Assembly (NCBI RefSeq): GCF_030272615.1
Contig: NC_081412.1
Coordinates: 346,770,169 to 346,834,168, forward strand
Source of the DNA: Cryptomeria japonica
Lineage: Eukaryota > Streptophyta > Pinopsida > Cupressales > Cupressaceae
Length of the DNA stretch: 64,000 bases
Direction: 5' to 3'
Made by a program: the position numbers and the translations under genes
Shown here: one piece after another, positions 45,401 through 54,669 of the stretch
Layout of the letters: every line of letters begins with the position of its first letter
Numbering within the stretch: the first letter of the stretch is position 1
Notes under the pieces: model-generated
The model's database searches: none
What the model saw: the letters and a program-made list of their open reading frames with translations, nothing else
What the model was told of the DNA's origin: nothing

Positions 45401-45546
45401 TTCTCATTGGGGGATGAACCATTGCTAAACATAGGTGCACGATTTTGATCTTCTTTAGGAAAATCCTTTAGGGATCTCTTTAAGAGTTGCATAAAAGAGC
45501 CACCTTTCTTTGGAGATGCATTTGAATCCTTGTGAGGTTTTGACAT
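42484..45546 (-). CDS. Gypsy polyprotein: protease, RNase H and integrase, no RT
   Basis: 1020 codons open. Residues 1-110 are Ser/Pro-rich. Protease-like part about 120-215: F-L-I-D-G-G-F-G-L-N-I-C-S and Y-N-I-L-L-G-R-P-W-I-H-D. Linker about 220-560 with no YxDD or other RT motif. RNase H about 565-690: K-Y-E-A-L-V-T-G-I and V-Y-G-D-S-Q-L-F keep Glu and Asp, but the usual first and last Asp look like Asn (G-I-N-N-G-T; V-V-N-A-M-A). Integrase from about 785: zinc part H-N-N-I-Y-G-T-H...C-K-R-C, catalytic D (W-V-L-D-L), D (I-I-T-D-N-G) and E (Q-A-E-A-S-N-K) intact. RT and the first RNase H expected between protease and this RNase H are absent. The N-terminus may start further upstream. Confidence 0.85.
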   Translation of the reverse strand: MSKPHKDSNASPKKGGSFMQLLKRSLKDFPKEDQNRAPMFSNGSSPNEKIDSPKASIPTPLENLQESSIASSPNNIPIKPISEDPIQSPSHSYPSIDSLQHSHNAPFQIEVIVHRKLIKHFLIDGGFGLNICSLSLVCTLGYSEDAVDPQKKIKIKAYDEKEHSSKGIVLLPIRVGPFQKEIACQVIDLDLPYNILLGRPWIHDIHAIPSTCHQCRKFPYNGQEITILADSNPLQCCSNLKLAQEVIIPHNKEVASSSTQSKEQLFASLLSSMEKQIQLRGRWNGEYLLSWKNKQDQLQIEREEEDVGVDIVHTYAKQMLETSPLESKSHSIDLDLIEDNQELLARGHSDKSIVLDIEIHIEISDISIMTPNIFETIQHEDPLPLIHPEPMDWENEKHAIIDHAISLYLDEIKPATTFTKDFAIIVSSNQVGAKSPSHKSENKKNNIRSIVENHFLATLDHEKVKRKDTSNCENLLKAPEDGIFDTLLAYYQERSSILIKPTEAVTIGTTDLYPTISLSELARQKYLEPFKRWQTNFTWSYVNTPGFDPNLIIHHLNISPGVGINNGTRHGSGASILFITPQGHTIMKSYKLSFPCTNNTTKYEALVTGIKMAIEWNITQLQVYGDSQLFINHINDDYQTKDEKLMPYKNMVDVIKKYFVEITFQQIPRNDNKVVNAMATLASLLQTQENQECYEFLVKELFYPAHNCPDSKSLFHLVGHDSSRYGQTYTYLKDNILPPDLSKNQKRNFIHQFSHYTLVADTLFKRGLDGTLLRCLKQEESEKALHEVHNNIYGTHSSGLTLSKKLIRLGYYWPTMEQDSFQIARTCKRCQIHGNLIHAPAQELYALAISWPFYQWVLDLVGKINPSSSNGHKFILVAIEYFTKWIEVVALINIIGKQIAAFILNYIISRYGIPMTIITDNGRLFKNQDVQELCDKFKIQHIFSTPYYSQGNGQAEASNKTILKILKKIVNDVGRDWHIQLNLALWAYYTSIRTPTSATPFSLVYGSEAIMPIEVEIPSL

Positions 45547-46275
45547 AGTTGGATTTGGATTTTGGACTTGTTTGATTTATCTGATATGTTGACTTGTTGT
45601 GTCTTCTTCTTGTATTTTGCTTTGGTATGCCATGTTGATATGATTTTTAGCTATTTCAAATGTTTCGATTTCAACCTCTACAATCTTCCATCTCTGCGCT
45701 CTAGTTAAAATGAGCATATACATGTGCTAGATATTGTGCAAGGATTCAATTGTCTAAAAGTTGTTTCGATAAGTGATCAACTGTTAATGTAAATGTGATA
45801 GAGTAATATGACACAAAAAGATGATTCAAGTGTTTAAAAGTTTGCAAGTTTTTCGATCTTCGGTTTTGGAGTGCAATGATGATGATTTTGATAAAAAACA
45901 AGTCCAATAGGAACGATATATCCTATGATGTGGGACAAAGTTATCCTGACCAAACATTGTAGTTTTGTGATAGAGGATGATAGATCCTGATGAGAAACTA
46001 TGTTTTGAGCAATTGGTTTATCAAAGAGGGTGATAATGCACTTTGAGATGTTTAGATCTTGAACTTGTTGAATGTGAATACTTAAAAATCTTGAGGTTTG
46101 TATTTATATAATCCGATTTTGACAGATGATAACTCGACCAAGTGAACCAAGAAGACAATATAAGCACATAGATGACAAATATCAAGTGTTTATGCTCACT
46201 ATAAACTGACCAAGCAAATATGACAAATCTGAAAAAGACATGCAAGAAGACAGTTCTAGACAGACAGAGACATAA

Positions 46276-46570
46276 ATTTGTACGACACCTTATACAACCC
46301 TGAACGAAAATTTAGATAGGCTCATACGACAAACCAGAAATCTCACATGACAAAAGACATAAACTCGTACGAGCTTTCTCACAGAACCAAATGACAAAAG
46401 ATGACACAAAATTCTCTGCTAAACCGACTCGTACGACAATTCCCATTGGACCGAATGATAAAAGATAACACAAAGTTTTTGGCTAAGATGACTCGTACGA
46501 GAATTCTCACTAGACTAGACGATAAACTAGATGCTTCGTACGAAAAACTAACAAAATCGTACGACAGAGG
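46276..46570. repeat. Tandem repeat (about 65 bp) built around the palindrome TCGTACGA
   Basis: ACTCGTACGA occurs at about 46363, 46428 and 46493, spaced exactly 65 bp, followed by AATTCTCAC / ATGATAAAAGATAACAC-type text. Shorter or mutated units lie at 46276 (TTGTACGAC), 46321 (CTCATACGAC), 46535 (TTCGTACGAA) and 46557 (TCGTACGAC). Confidence 0.85.
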
Positions 46571-46899
46571 AGATAACAGAGACAAAAACTTTGTTTGGAC
46601 AAATTTTTTATTAATGAAGTTTGATGTTTTGCTTCTGTTTTCCAGTTTTTTATATGTCTAATTTTTTGTTTTAGGGATGAAGACACAACAAACACGTTAT
46701 ATGATAAGTGATCTCAAGCACAACACGCTAAATCCTAAGGAAGTTGGATGAGAGAGAAAACCTTTGCTTGCAAACTTAGGTACACACCCAATAGCTAATC
46801 AAAATATGACTGCTGAGTCTCACACAATGGATTCTCAACGTCGTATTATCTGACTCCAAACGCTAATGGGGGTACAATATGGCGAGTGTCTTGGGAGAG

Positions 46900-47480
46900 T
46901 TACTATCTCTCTTGCACAAAGATTATCCCCCTTTCGGAGGTGAATCGGGTAGCTTCTAATTTTAATTAGAACTAGTAAGGGATCCGTTCGGCACGTCGGG
47001 GTATAAACTCAATTAAGAGGTCTCCTAGCTTTGAAAGCCAAGGTTTGATATACCCGAAGGTACGAAGGAGAGCCATTCCGGAGCACTTCCGTTGAATTGA
47101 TTTTCATTAAATCACGTTTATTTTATACTGGGTTGGAGTACTTGGCATTAGCCGTTCCCACTTGGGTCATTCCCCTCTCACCGACCTTAATGGCTTTGGC
47201 CTTATAGGCTCCTCGGGAGGGCATGCCCGCTAAAGATATGCACTATTGAAAGCAAAAGATGAGTCTAGCTTTTTGATCACCTAAGAAAGGTGAGAGCATA
47301 CTTTCCTATCATCAAAACACATAAGACATGTTTGTTCATTTCTATTAGCAAAATAAGTGTGCCTAGAAAACTTAAAGAACACACAAAGTTTGGTTGAGTC
47401 CTCCTAGGCAACCTGCAAAACAACTACGTTAGTAGTCATGACGTATTTTGATGAAATGAAGCTTTGACAAGCATAATCTT
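46900..47480 (-). repeat. Leader segment shared with gypsy element 1
   Basis: Matches the start of the window in patches: CCACTTGGGTCATTCCCC at 47157 versus 158, and GTTAGTAGTC near 47428 versus 324. It indicates two related but diverged gypsy families. Confidence 0.6.
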
Positions 47481-47614
47481 TGACAGTCATCCTGCAAAAA
47501 CCAGTTAGGCTGCCAAAAAACTCACAAAAAGACTAGGATTAGCATTAGTAATAATCAAATGGAAGCATGAAAACCCTAAAATGCAATCTGTTATGAAAAC
47601 ATAGAAGCATAATT

Positions 47615-47700
47615 TCGTACGACAATTCTCACCTGCTCGTACGAGGTCACAAAGGAGCTTGTACAAGACAAAAAGGGAACTCATACAAAATTCTGAATCA
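47615..47700. repeat. Second group of TCGTACGA motifs near the primer site
   Basis: TTTCGTACGACAATTCTCAC at 47613, CTCGTACGAGG at 47637, CTTGTACAAGAC near 47658, CTCATACAAAATTC near 47680. The order is the same as in the larger array, with decay. Confidence 0.7.
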
Positions 47701-47765
47701 AACTCGACCAAAAACCTGCTAGATTGAAGATTTGATGATGTTAAGAGGCCAAAAATGAGATTTTC

Positions 47766-47784
47766 GGTCCCACGGTGGGCGCCA
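47766..47784 (-). other. Gypsy primer-binding site
   Basis: The minus strand reads TGGCGCCCACCGTGGGACC, three bases from the LTR end (CA-TTT-TGG). This sequence type is common in plant Ty3/gypsy elements. Confidence 0.85.
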
Positions 47785-47787
47785 AAA

Positions 47788-48938
47788 TGTCGTGCTTGTG
47801 AAGTGTGATACCCGCAGTTGCAACACAAACACTCAATAGATCATTACAAGAATGGTTAGAAAATTAAAAGAAAATGAAAGATGAACCATGACAAAGCGAC
47901 CTATTGCCTCCTAATATGTGCAAGTATGGATTTTCTCTCAGATCTGGATAAGCGATCCCAGTGATTTGACTACACCTAGATGGAGGATTTGAAATGATAA
48001 TGATATGCAAGCTAGATGAGATAGATTATGCTAGATTGATCCAAAAGACTAATTAAGCTAATGATATGCATGATTAAGCTATGATGATGATGCAATTAAG
48101 TTATAAAAGAGATTGATTAAGCTACATGATTCAACAATTATGCTAGAAAATGATCAAATTAAGATAATGCAATTGCCTATAACAATAATGCTCAAATGAT
48201 ATGCCTATAGTAACAATGCCTAAAATGAGATGGGATCCTTTGTGCTCCAAAATGGGGGATATTTATAGGATTTCCAAGGCCAGGGGGAGGTGGCAGGAAT
48301 CAACGGTCAAGATTGAGTGTGAAGATATCAAGGGTGAAATTGGAGGAGGTTGGGAGAAGAGGTTGGAGGAAGGGACACTTGTCATCTTTGTGGTGACAAG
48401 TGTCAAGGAGCCTTGCTCATAAAAGGGAAAGTGTCCAAGAGAGGAGACATGTGGCCAAAGTGCCATGTGTCTCAAGGGAAGAATATCCACACCATAGGAG
48501 GTTAGGATAAGAAGGTTAGAATGTGCAAGATAGGATAGGGTTAGTTAAACCCAGGATTAGGTGGAATGGGTCAGGTTAGAGGGATGGTTAGGTTAGGTGG
48601 TTAGAAGTTAGGAGGCATGTGGGTAATTTGAATTTAAAAATTCAAATAATAGGAAAAGACTAATTAATTTTTAACAACTCATAAATTGATTTGTTTTAAT
48701 TAATTAGGAGATTAGAAGAAATGAATTAAAATGGGGGGAATATTAATTAATTTGAATTAATTAATCAAAGGGGACCATTGAAATGAACCTATTAAATAAA
48801 TCCTTAGATTTATTAATAAGTAGATGAAAGGGAGAATTTAATAAAATTGATGATGAATTCAATTAAATTAGGGAGGAGGATTAATTAAATAATTGCTTAT
48901 TTAATTAATTATCTTCAGACCATTTTTAGGTGTATACA
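47788..48938 (-). repeat. 5' LTR of gypsy 39-49 kb
   Basis: 1151 bp, TGTCGTGC...TGTATACA. Homologous end to end with 39238-40395; for example AAATTGATAATGAGATGGG there against AAAATGAGATGGG here. On the minus strand it would hold the element's promoter; no TATA box is assigned. Confidence 0.93.
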
Positions 48939-48943
48939 GAATG
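48939..48943. repeat. Target-site duplication of gypsy 39-49 kb, right
   Basis: GAATG versus CAATG on the left. Confidence 0.65.
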
Positions 48944-48981
48944 TTTTAGGCTCAAGGCCAAGAAGCTGACTGCACTTGATT

Positions 48982-49113
48982 GGACTTGCAAAACTAAGGC
49001 ACACAACCTTAGGTCGAGATACAAGGGACTTGCAAAACTAAGGCACACAAACTTAGGTAAAGATACAAGGGACTTTCAATACTGATATGCACAATCTTAG
49101 GGCAAGATATAAA
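48982..49113. repeat. Three tandem copies of a 44-bp unit
   Basis: Units start at 48982, 49026 and 49070 with GGACTTGCAAAACTAAGGCA (third copy GGACTTTCAATACTGATATG). The third is the most diverged. Confidence 0.9.
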
Positions 49114-50361
49114 GAACTACACATGCTACCAAATGACTCACTATCTTTGGTAGGTACAAGGAAATAATGAATCCTAATGAATAGGATCTCCTAATCATGA
49201 AACTATCCTTGAACCACTACGCCAAGTGAACAATATCATGACAAACATCTCTAACTGCATTTATTGTCTCAACACATTGTCATACTGAAGATATGATCAT
49301 CAAAGCTCATCACAAACTAGAATTTGTACTTCTACTACTTGCATATCATCCAAATACAATTCACAACAATCCACACACAAAATCACACATCCACACTTCC
49401 ATTTATACAAGGTTATACATTGAAACCCTCAACTAGGTTGGACATAGATAAAATATACATGAATTACATAAACTCGACCACCTGAATAAAAAATACATAA
49501 TGCGGTCCACTCTAGGAGATAAAGAGAACCCAAATATATCATAACACATCTTCCTAAGCCAGTTCCAATAAACCACATACATTATAACATCCTCCTAAGT
49601 CAACATCAAATGCAACATGTAGGATAAAAATGGAGCATGTTAACCAGTTGATCCAAAAGCATCACCCAATGCAAAATACTTAATACGTGAGACCCATATC
49701 AAAATTCTAATTTGACCTGAAAAGAATATCCAAACAAAAAGTAATGATCCAAAGAAGATAACTCATCTGAGTTAGAAAGAGACCATTACAACTGACAACA
49801 CCGAACTTAGACCAACATTTTACTTGCTGATCAAAACCCACACTAGAAATTTAAACAGTAACACTGCATGAACCATATGGACATATCCACCGAGTCACAC
49901 CACTTGAATCTATACAATGGACCAATGCAAAGTATTCTCTAGTACAAACTTGATAGACAAACTCACTATTAGCAAACTGCCACTATCAAATACATCATTT
50001 GAGTAACTAAGGACCTAAAAAAATTATAGTGCGACATCTACAAAATGTAAGAATTATATCCAAAATTGCAAGCCATCATCATCAAGAACAAAGGGAATGT
50101 GGACCATTCATTCATAAAAACATTAAATACTCTTTCCTGTATATTGAAACTTCCACTATTATAGCCTTCTAAAAATACCTCATACTTAATATAATCACCA
50201 AACAACATAACAATATTTGAACACTCATTTCCACACCATCTACAACATCTACGCAACCGAACAACTACAACTTACTCTTTATTAATAAACATTAAGATCA
50301 ATGACAACACCAATAGGTTGGCATCAATGACAACAAGTTTCACATCAATGACAACACAACA

Positions 50362-52175
50362 TAAGAAAAATTTCCAAATCATGGTGAGTTAATTCTCACA
50401 AAAGAAGATGATGAGAGACGAATTTGGTGGAGGTGGCCAATTTATGGTGGATCAAATGCCACAAGAGAAGACAAGAAAATGAAAATTGAGAGGAGATTAA
50501 TGGTTTTTGATGAGACGAAGCCAGCAAGAGGAAAGATTATAAAGATAGTAACTTGGATGAGGAGGTCTATACATGGTGGACAAGGGTCCACAAGTGAAAA
50601 ATAAATTGCAAAATTAATTTTGCTATAAGGGTAGGATCTATCCCTACCAAATGTGTTGGCAATATGTTTTGTCAATATGTTTTGTCATTTTTGTAAGCTC
50701 GATGTCTAACAACATGTATTTCCCTTGATGATGGGTAGTTTAATATGTATTTCCCTTAATGATGGGTATGTGTGTGGTAATTGATATTGTTCTGTTGTCA
50801 TGGTTTGTTAAGGATGATGTTATATAATATTGATGGTTGATGGTTTTAGTTACCTTGAGTTGTAGATGTCCACCTTTCTTTGTGACTGATGTCTACATAT
50901 AGTAGGATATGGCAATGATAATGATAATAGCACAATGATGATAAGTTGTGGAATTTTTACATTATGATGATAATGATTGGGATGTGTTTTCCTTGGCCCT
51001 GACACTCTTGTTCAAGATAATGTTGTTTTCAAAATGTTTTGAGTATGATGAGATGTGATATGTGGAAAGGGTATTTAAAATCTAGCTAGAAGAATGCTCT
51101 ATATTTCTTTGTAGTTGAGGATTTGGTCTTGTAGAATAGAACATGATGTTTATTCTTTGTGGATATTGCACTACTATCTTTTTTAGGTTCTCGGTGCTGT
51201 AGTTGGTGGCTAGTGATTATTGTTTGTCGACAGTCTGGTTGTCTATTAGAAGTGAATTTGATTGGCCCAAAAACCAGTTTGCATTTCTTTGTGTTGATGT
51301 TATAGGTGTTGGGACTTGGAGGATATGCTTGTATTGTTTATGCATTGTGTAAGTTCCAATTTTAGGGGTTGAGGTGTTATGCAAGAAGATATATTGTTGT
51401 TCTGTTCAGGATTGTGTTTCCTAGCATTGAAGTGTTTTGTATCTATTTGTGTTTTTCCAACGTGTATGGATGTGACATTACAAAAGAAGTATTTGAGAAT
51501 GTTTTTTGATGTTATATGAATGTCCTTGTGTGGATGTTTATGTTGGTGCTACATTGTGTTTGATGTTGTCTTTTTGGGCAATTTTTATGGTTTGGTCGAT
51601 AAAATTTTGTTTTCTAGCTTGTGCCATTATTTTAATGATATGTATTGACTTTGGAGAGTTTTTTAAGTTATATTTGGGTCCTACCTTTGGAATGTGGAGA
51701 TCCATATTAAGTTAGTTCATTTGGATGATATGTTTTTGGGTTGACTGGTCATGTACTACATTATTGATGTACATGTCACCTTGTTGTTGTCCTTGCATGA
51801 TGTGCGGTAGCATGTATATTATTTGGATCCACTTAGAGAAGTGTAATTTGATGTTTTAGGTCCTCTCTATCTCCTAGATTCAATGACATTCACCGCAATT
51901 ATTATTGGTGGACAACTTGATTGGATTGATGCTTGTCTCTTGTTCTGGCTGACCTAATTGAGGTTTTGAGATGTAATAGAAAATATATATTAAAGTTCAA
52001 ATCAATATGAATCATATAGAGTGATGTGTAGTGTCCTTGTGATGTGAGTGTGAATTAAAATATTTGTGAGTTTAATTTTCATGATCATATCATTTGTAGA
52101 TTTTTGTGATGTAAATATGGTGGATGTGTGGTGGTGATTGTTGTTGGATTTGGTTGCTTGTAACTGATAACACAA
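50362..52175. other. No gene seen; possible plus-strand LTR remnant
   Basis: T/G-rich. TGTTGGCAATATGTTTTGTC at about 50652 looks like a copia LTR start (TGTTGGCA...) on the plus strand, and polyadenylation-like AATAGAAAATATAT lies near 51977, but no matching partner, primer site or coding part is visible. A small duplication ATGTATTTCCCTTGATGATG / ATGTATTTCCCTTAATGATG lies at 50717-50768. Confidence 0.35.
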
Positions 52176-53002
52176 TGATGAACAATGAGTACCAAACTGG
52201 TACTGAGAGGGGGGGGGGGTGAATCAGTACAGGTACAAAAACTTTTCCAGAACTGGTTTGATGGCAAACAGTGAACTTGACTGGCAGTCACTAACACCGG
52301 TCATAAACCAAAATACTACCGGTTAAGCACAATGAGACTGTGAAAGATATAAACCGGAAACACTTATCTTACCACACAAACTACACCCTCATTTCCATAT
52401 TATCCTTGTGCATAAACAAACATTCTATCATGAAAAATATAAAATCATGCTAGATCAACATGATTCATCGCTTGACAGAAAACAACATAGCATCACATGA
52501 AAAAGACATCACATATGACACACATATTTTTCACGTGGAAAACCAACTGGGAAAAACCACGGTGGGGATGAATACCCACAAGCTTTTTTTGAACTCTTTA
52601 GAAGTCCCCTCTGTTAGAAGCCTAGTTCGGTTAAAGACTATTACAACAGGTTCTGTTAGGAACTGATCTTGTTAGGGATCACCCGGTTAAGGGTTAAACC
52701 CTGTTAAGGGTTACCTTGTTAGAGGATTTTATGAACTCAATGACTTTGAGTCACCCTCTTAAAGGATTTATGTCAAGCTGGTTAAAGCTACCTTGTTAAG
52801 GGATTTTCCAGCTGTTGAAGTGATTAGAGATCATCAGGTATTACAATGATCTGGTAAGAGCACTCAATGCCAATGCAGACCCACTTTAGTTCCTTTCTTC
52901 TACATACACACTCTACAGGTATCAACCCTCTTATCTGGTCTGGCAAGAATCACGTATCTTTGCACTTAGATACACACACAACATTTGCCAACAACTTCAA
53001 CA
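52176..53002 (-). repeat. Extra LTR-like segment of copia-A left end
   Basis: Starts TGATGAACAATGAG, like the LTR start TGATGAATAATCATG at 58838, and has the GAGAGGGGGG-GTGAATCAG box and CACGTGGAAAACCAAC...GGGAAAAACCACGG (52532-52564). It matches the first about 820 bp of the LTR in diverged form, then the sequence jumps at TTGCCAAC (52986) back to LTR offset about 52. It comes from a related but different LTR lineage. Confidence 0.7.
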
Positions 53003-54393
53003 TGAATTAGTACAGACAAAAACTTATCAACAACTTATCAAGTTAAAACAATGATAACTGGTTGTCTTCATCACTAAACTTAACCATGGCAATACCGGTT
53101 AAACATAGTAAGACTTCAGACAACTGAAACCAGTAAAACTGAATACTTCAAATAAAATTCAACACTTGATAACTACTTCACCAATATACATATGCATGTG
53201 TTGTATCAGTAATACCATAACCATTAGCTTTGCATGCATAATTACTTAAACAAAGACTGTACAATCATCACATGAAAAATGCACAACTCATGACACATAG
53301 ATTTTTCACATGGAAACCCAAATGGGAAAAACCACGGTGGAGATGAACACCCACAAGCTTGTTTTTGAACTCTTTTGAAGCTTACTCTGTTAGGAGCCTA
53401 GTCCGGTTAAAGACTTTCCAATCAGGTTATGTTAGGAACCGATCCTGTTAAAGATCACCTGGTAAACAGATGACTACATACCCTGTTAAAGGTTAAAACC
53501 ATGTTAAAGGTTACCTTGCTAGAGGATTTGAAGAACTCAATGAACTTGAGTCACCTGGTTAGAGGATTTACAATAAGCCTGTTAAAGCTACTTGGCAAAG
53601 GGATTTTCCTATTGTTGAAATGGTTAGAAGACAACAGGTAAACCTCTGATCTGATAACAACACTACATGCTAAGGCAGATCCTTTTCAGCTCTTCTACTC
53701 TACAATCACACTCTGCAGTTTTCCACTCACTGGTCTGGCAAGTATCTCATCACTCAGATACAAACACAACATTTGCCAACACAAACAATAACAACCATCA
53801 TCGACCTTATAGACAACAATTAGGTCAGTAGCACAAACCCTAAACCCTAAGCATTTTAGGTTTATAATTACAAGTGGTCCAATCCTGACCATTCAAACAC
53901 TTTTCATAGAATAAAACAATCTCAAATAGATCACAAGTCATTCTGCATCGTCCATTCTTCACTGCACATAGAAATCAGTAACCCATCACACTTTCTTCTC
54001 ATACCGCTAAGAATAATGTTCATTCCCGAGGTAGACATTTAATTCAATCGATCTTCACATTCAAGATCCTCAAGGAAATCCTTCACATGCATAAAATTGG
54101 CATGGTATCTCGATCTCATCCTTATCTCTTAGCTAACTCATCATAGAATATCATCGGTTGCATCGCACAAGCTAGATTGGCAAACTGGAAACCCTAGAGC
54201 TGAGACTACCAACTAGTAGTCACACTTAGTGAAACCCTGACACCGGTTCACTTCATCTCTTCATACCGGTTCTCCAACTTGAACATCAATAACAACTTCT
54301 TCCAATCTTCATACTGGTTCACCTACACTTATTGACATCAATGACAACATACATTATCATTATATCATCATACCAGTTCATCATATGCCAACA
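53003..54393 (-). repeat. copia-A 3' LTR
   Basis: Close match to 58890-60279 (for example GAATTAGTACAGACAAAAAC at 53004 and 58890), ending CATATGCCAACA at 54393 next to the polypurine tract. The first about 52 bp of the LTR are replaced by the preceding segment. It contains many GTTAAAG- and ACCGGTT-type motifs. Confidence 0.85.
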
Positions 54394-54408
54394 ATCTCCC
54401 CCTTTGGC
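54394..54408 (-). other. copia-A polypurine tract
   Basis: The minus strand reads GCCAAAGGGGGAGAT followed by TGTTGGCA of the LTR: the standard plant copia arrangement. Confidence 0.9.
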
Positions 54409-54669
54409 ATTGATGGCAATACTCAGTGTTGTATTGCAACTAAAAAAAACATAGACCAGTGCAACTATAACAAATATCTTCATCATATTATATCTTCTCC
54501 CATATCATACATCATCAGATATCTTCTCCCCCTTTGACAACAATGCCAAAGTGGAGACATGAGCTTCCAGTCTCCACTATGTTGCTCCCCCTATGGAGTA
54601 GCATCCTTCAACATATCAATCCTGAAAGATTTGTCACTGTAATACCTGACTGATGTGGAGCACACATTT
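54409..54669 (-). other. copia-A 3' untranslated interior
   Basis: Between the RNase H stop and the polypurine tract. It holds two further polypurine-like stretches on the minus strand (CAAAGGGGGAGAAGAT near 54525-54540 and AGGGGGAGCAAC near 54580-54594), normal for copia elements. No ORF. Confidence 0.6.

Larger units (their letters stand above)
45547..47765 (-). other. Gypsy 5' leader without gag
   Basis: 2.2 kb between the primer site and the pol start. I find no gag, nucleocapsid knuckle or other protein signal. It contains the TCGTACGA tandem array (46276-46570), a second small group at 47615-47690, and the segment 46900-47480 that is shared with the start of the window. Confidence 0.6.
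39238..48938 (-). mobile_element. Ty3/gypsy element with both LTRs, Tat-like, lacking RT and gag
   Basis: 9.7 kb, minus strand. It has two similar LTRs with matching TGT...ACA ends, a polypurine tract next to the left LTR, a primer-binding site next to the right LTR, and a near-perfect 5-bp target-site duplication. The interior encodes protease, RNase H and integrase in one long frame. No reverse transcriptase and no gag are found in any frame, so it would be non-autonomous. The leader (45547-47765) carries palindromic tandem repeats. It is inserted in the LTR of copia-D. The Tat-like assignment is inferred from the RNase H type and the primer site. Confidence 0.92.
48939..50361 (-). repeat. 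copia-D 5' LTR, outer piece
   Basis: Continues the copia-D LTR after the gypsy insertion. It has three 44-bp tandem repeats (48982-49113) and ends with the phrase CATCAATGACAACA (three times between 50293 and 50355), which marks the outer part of copia LTRs in this window. No ORF. The outer boundary is approximate. Confidence 0.55.

Noticed and set aside
46276-46570. CRISPR-like regular repeats
   Set aside because: Units are 65-bp tandem copies with related spacers inside a plant retroelement leader, not unique spacers.
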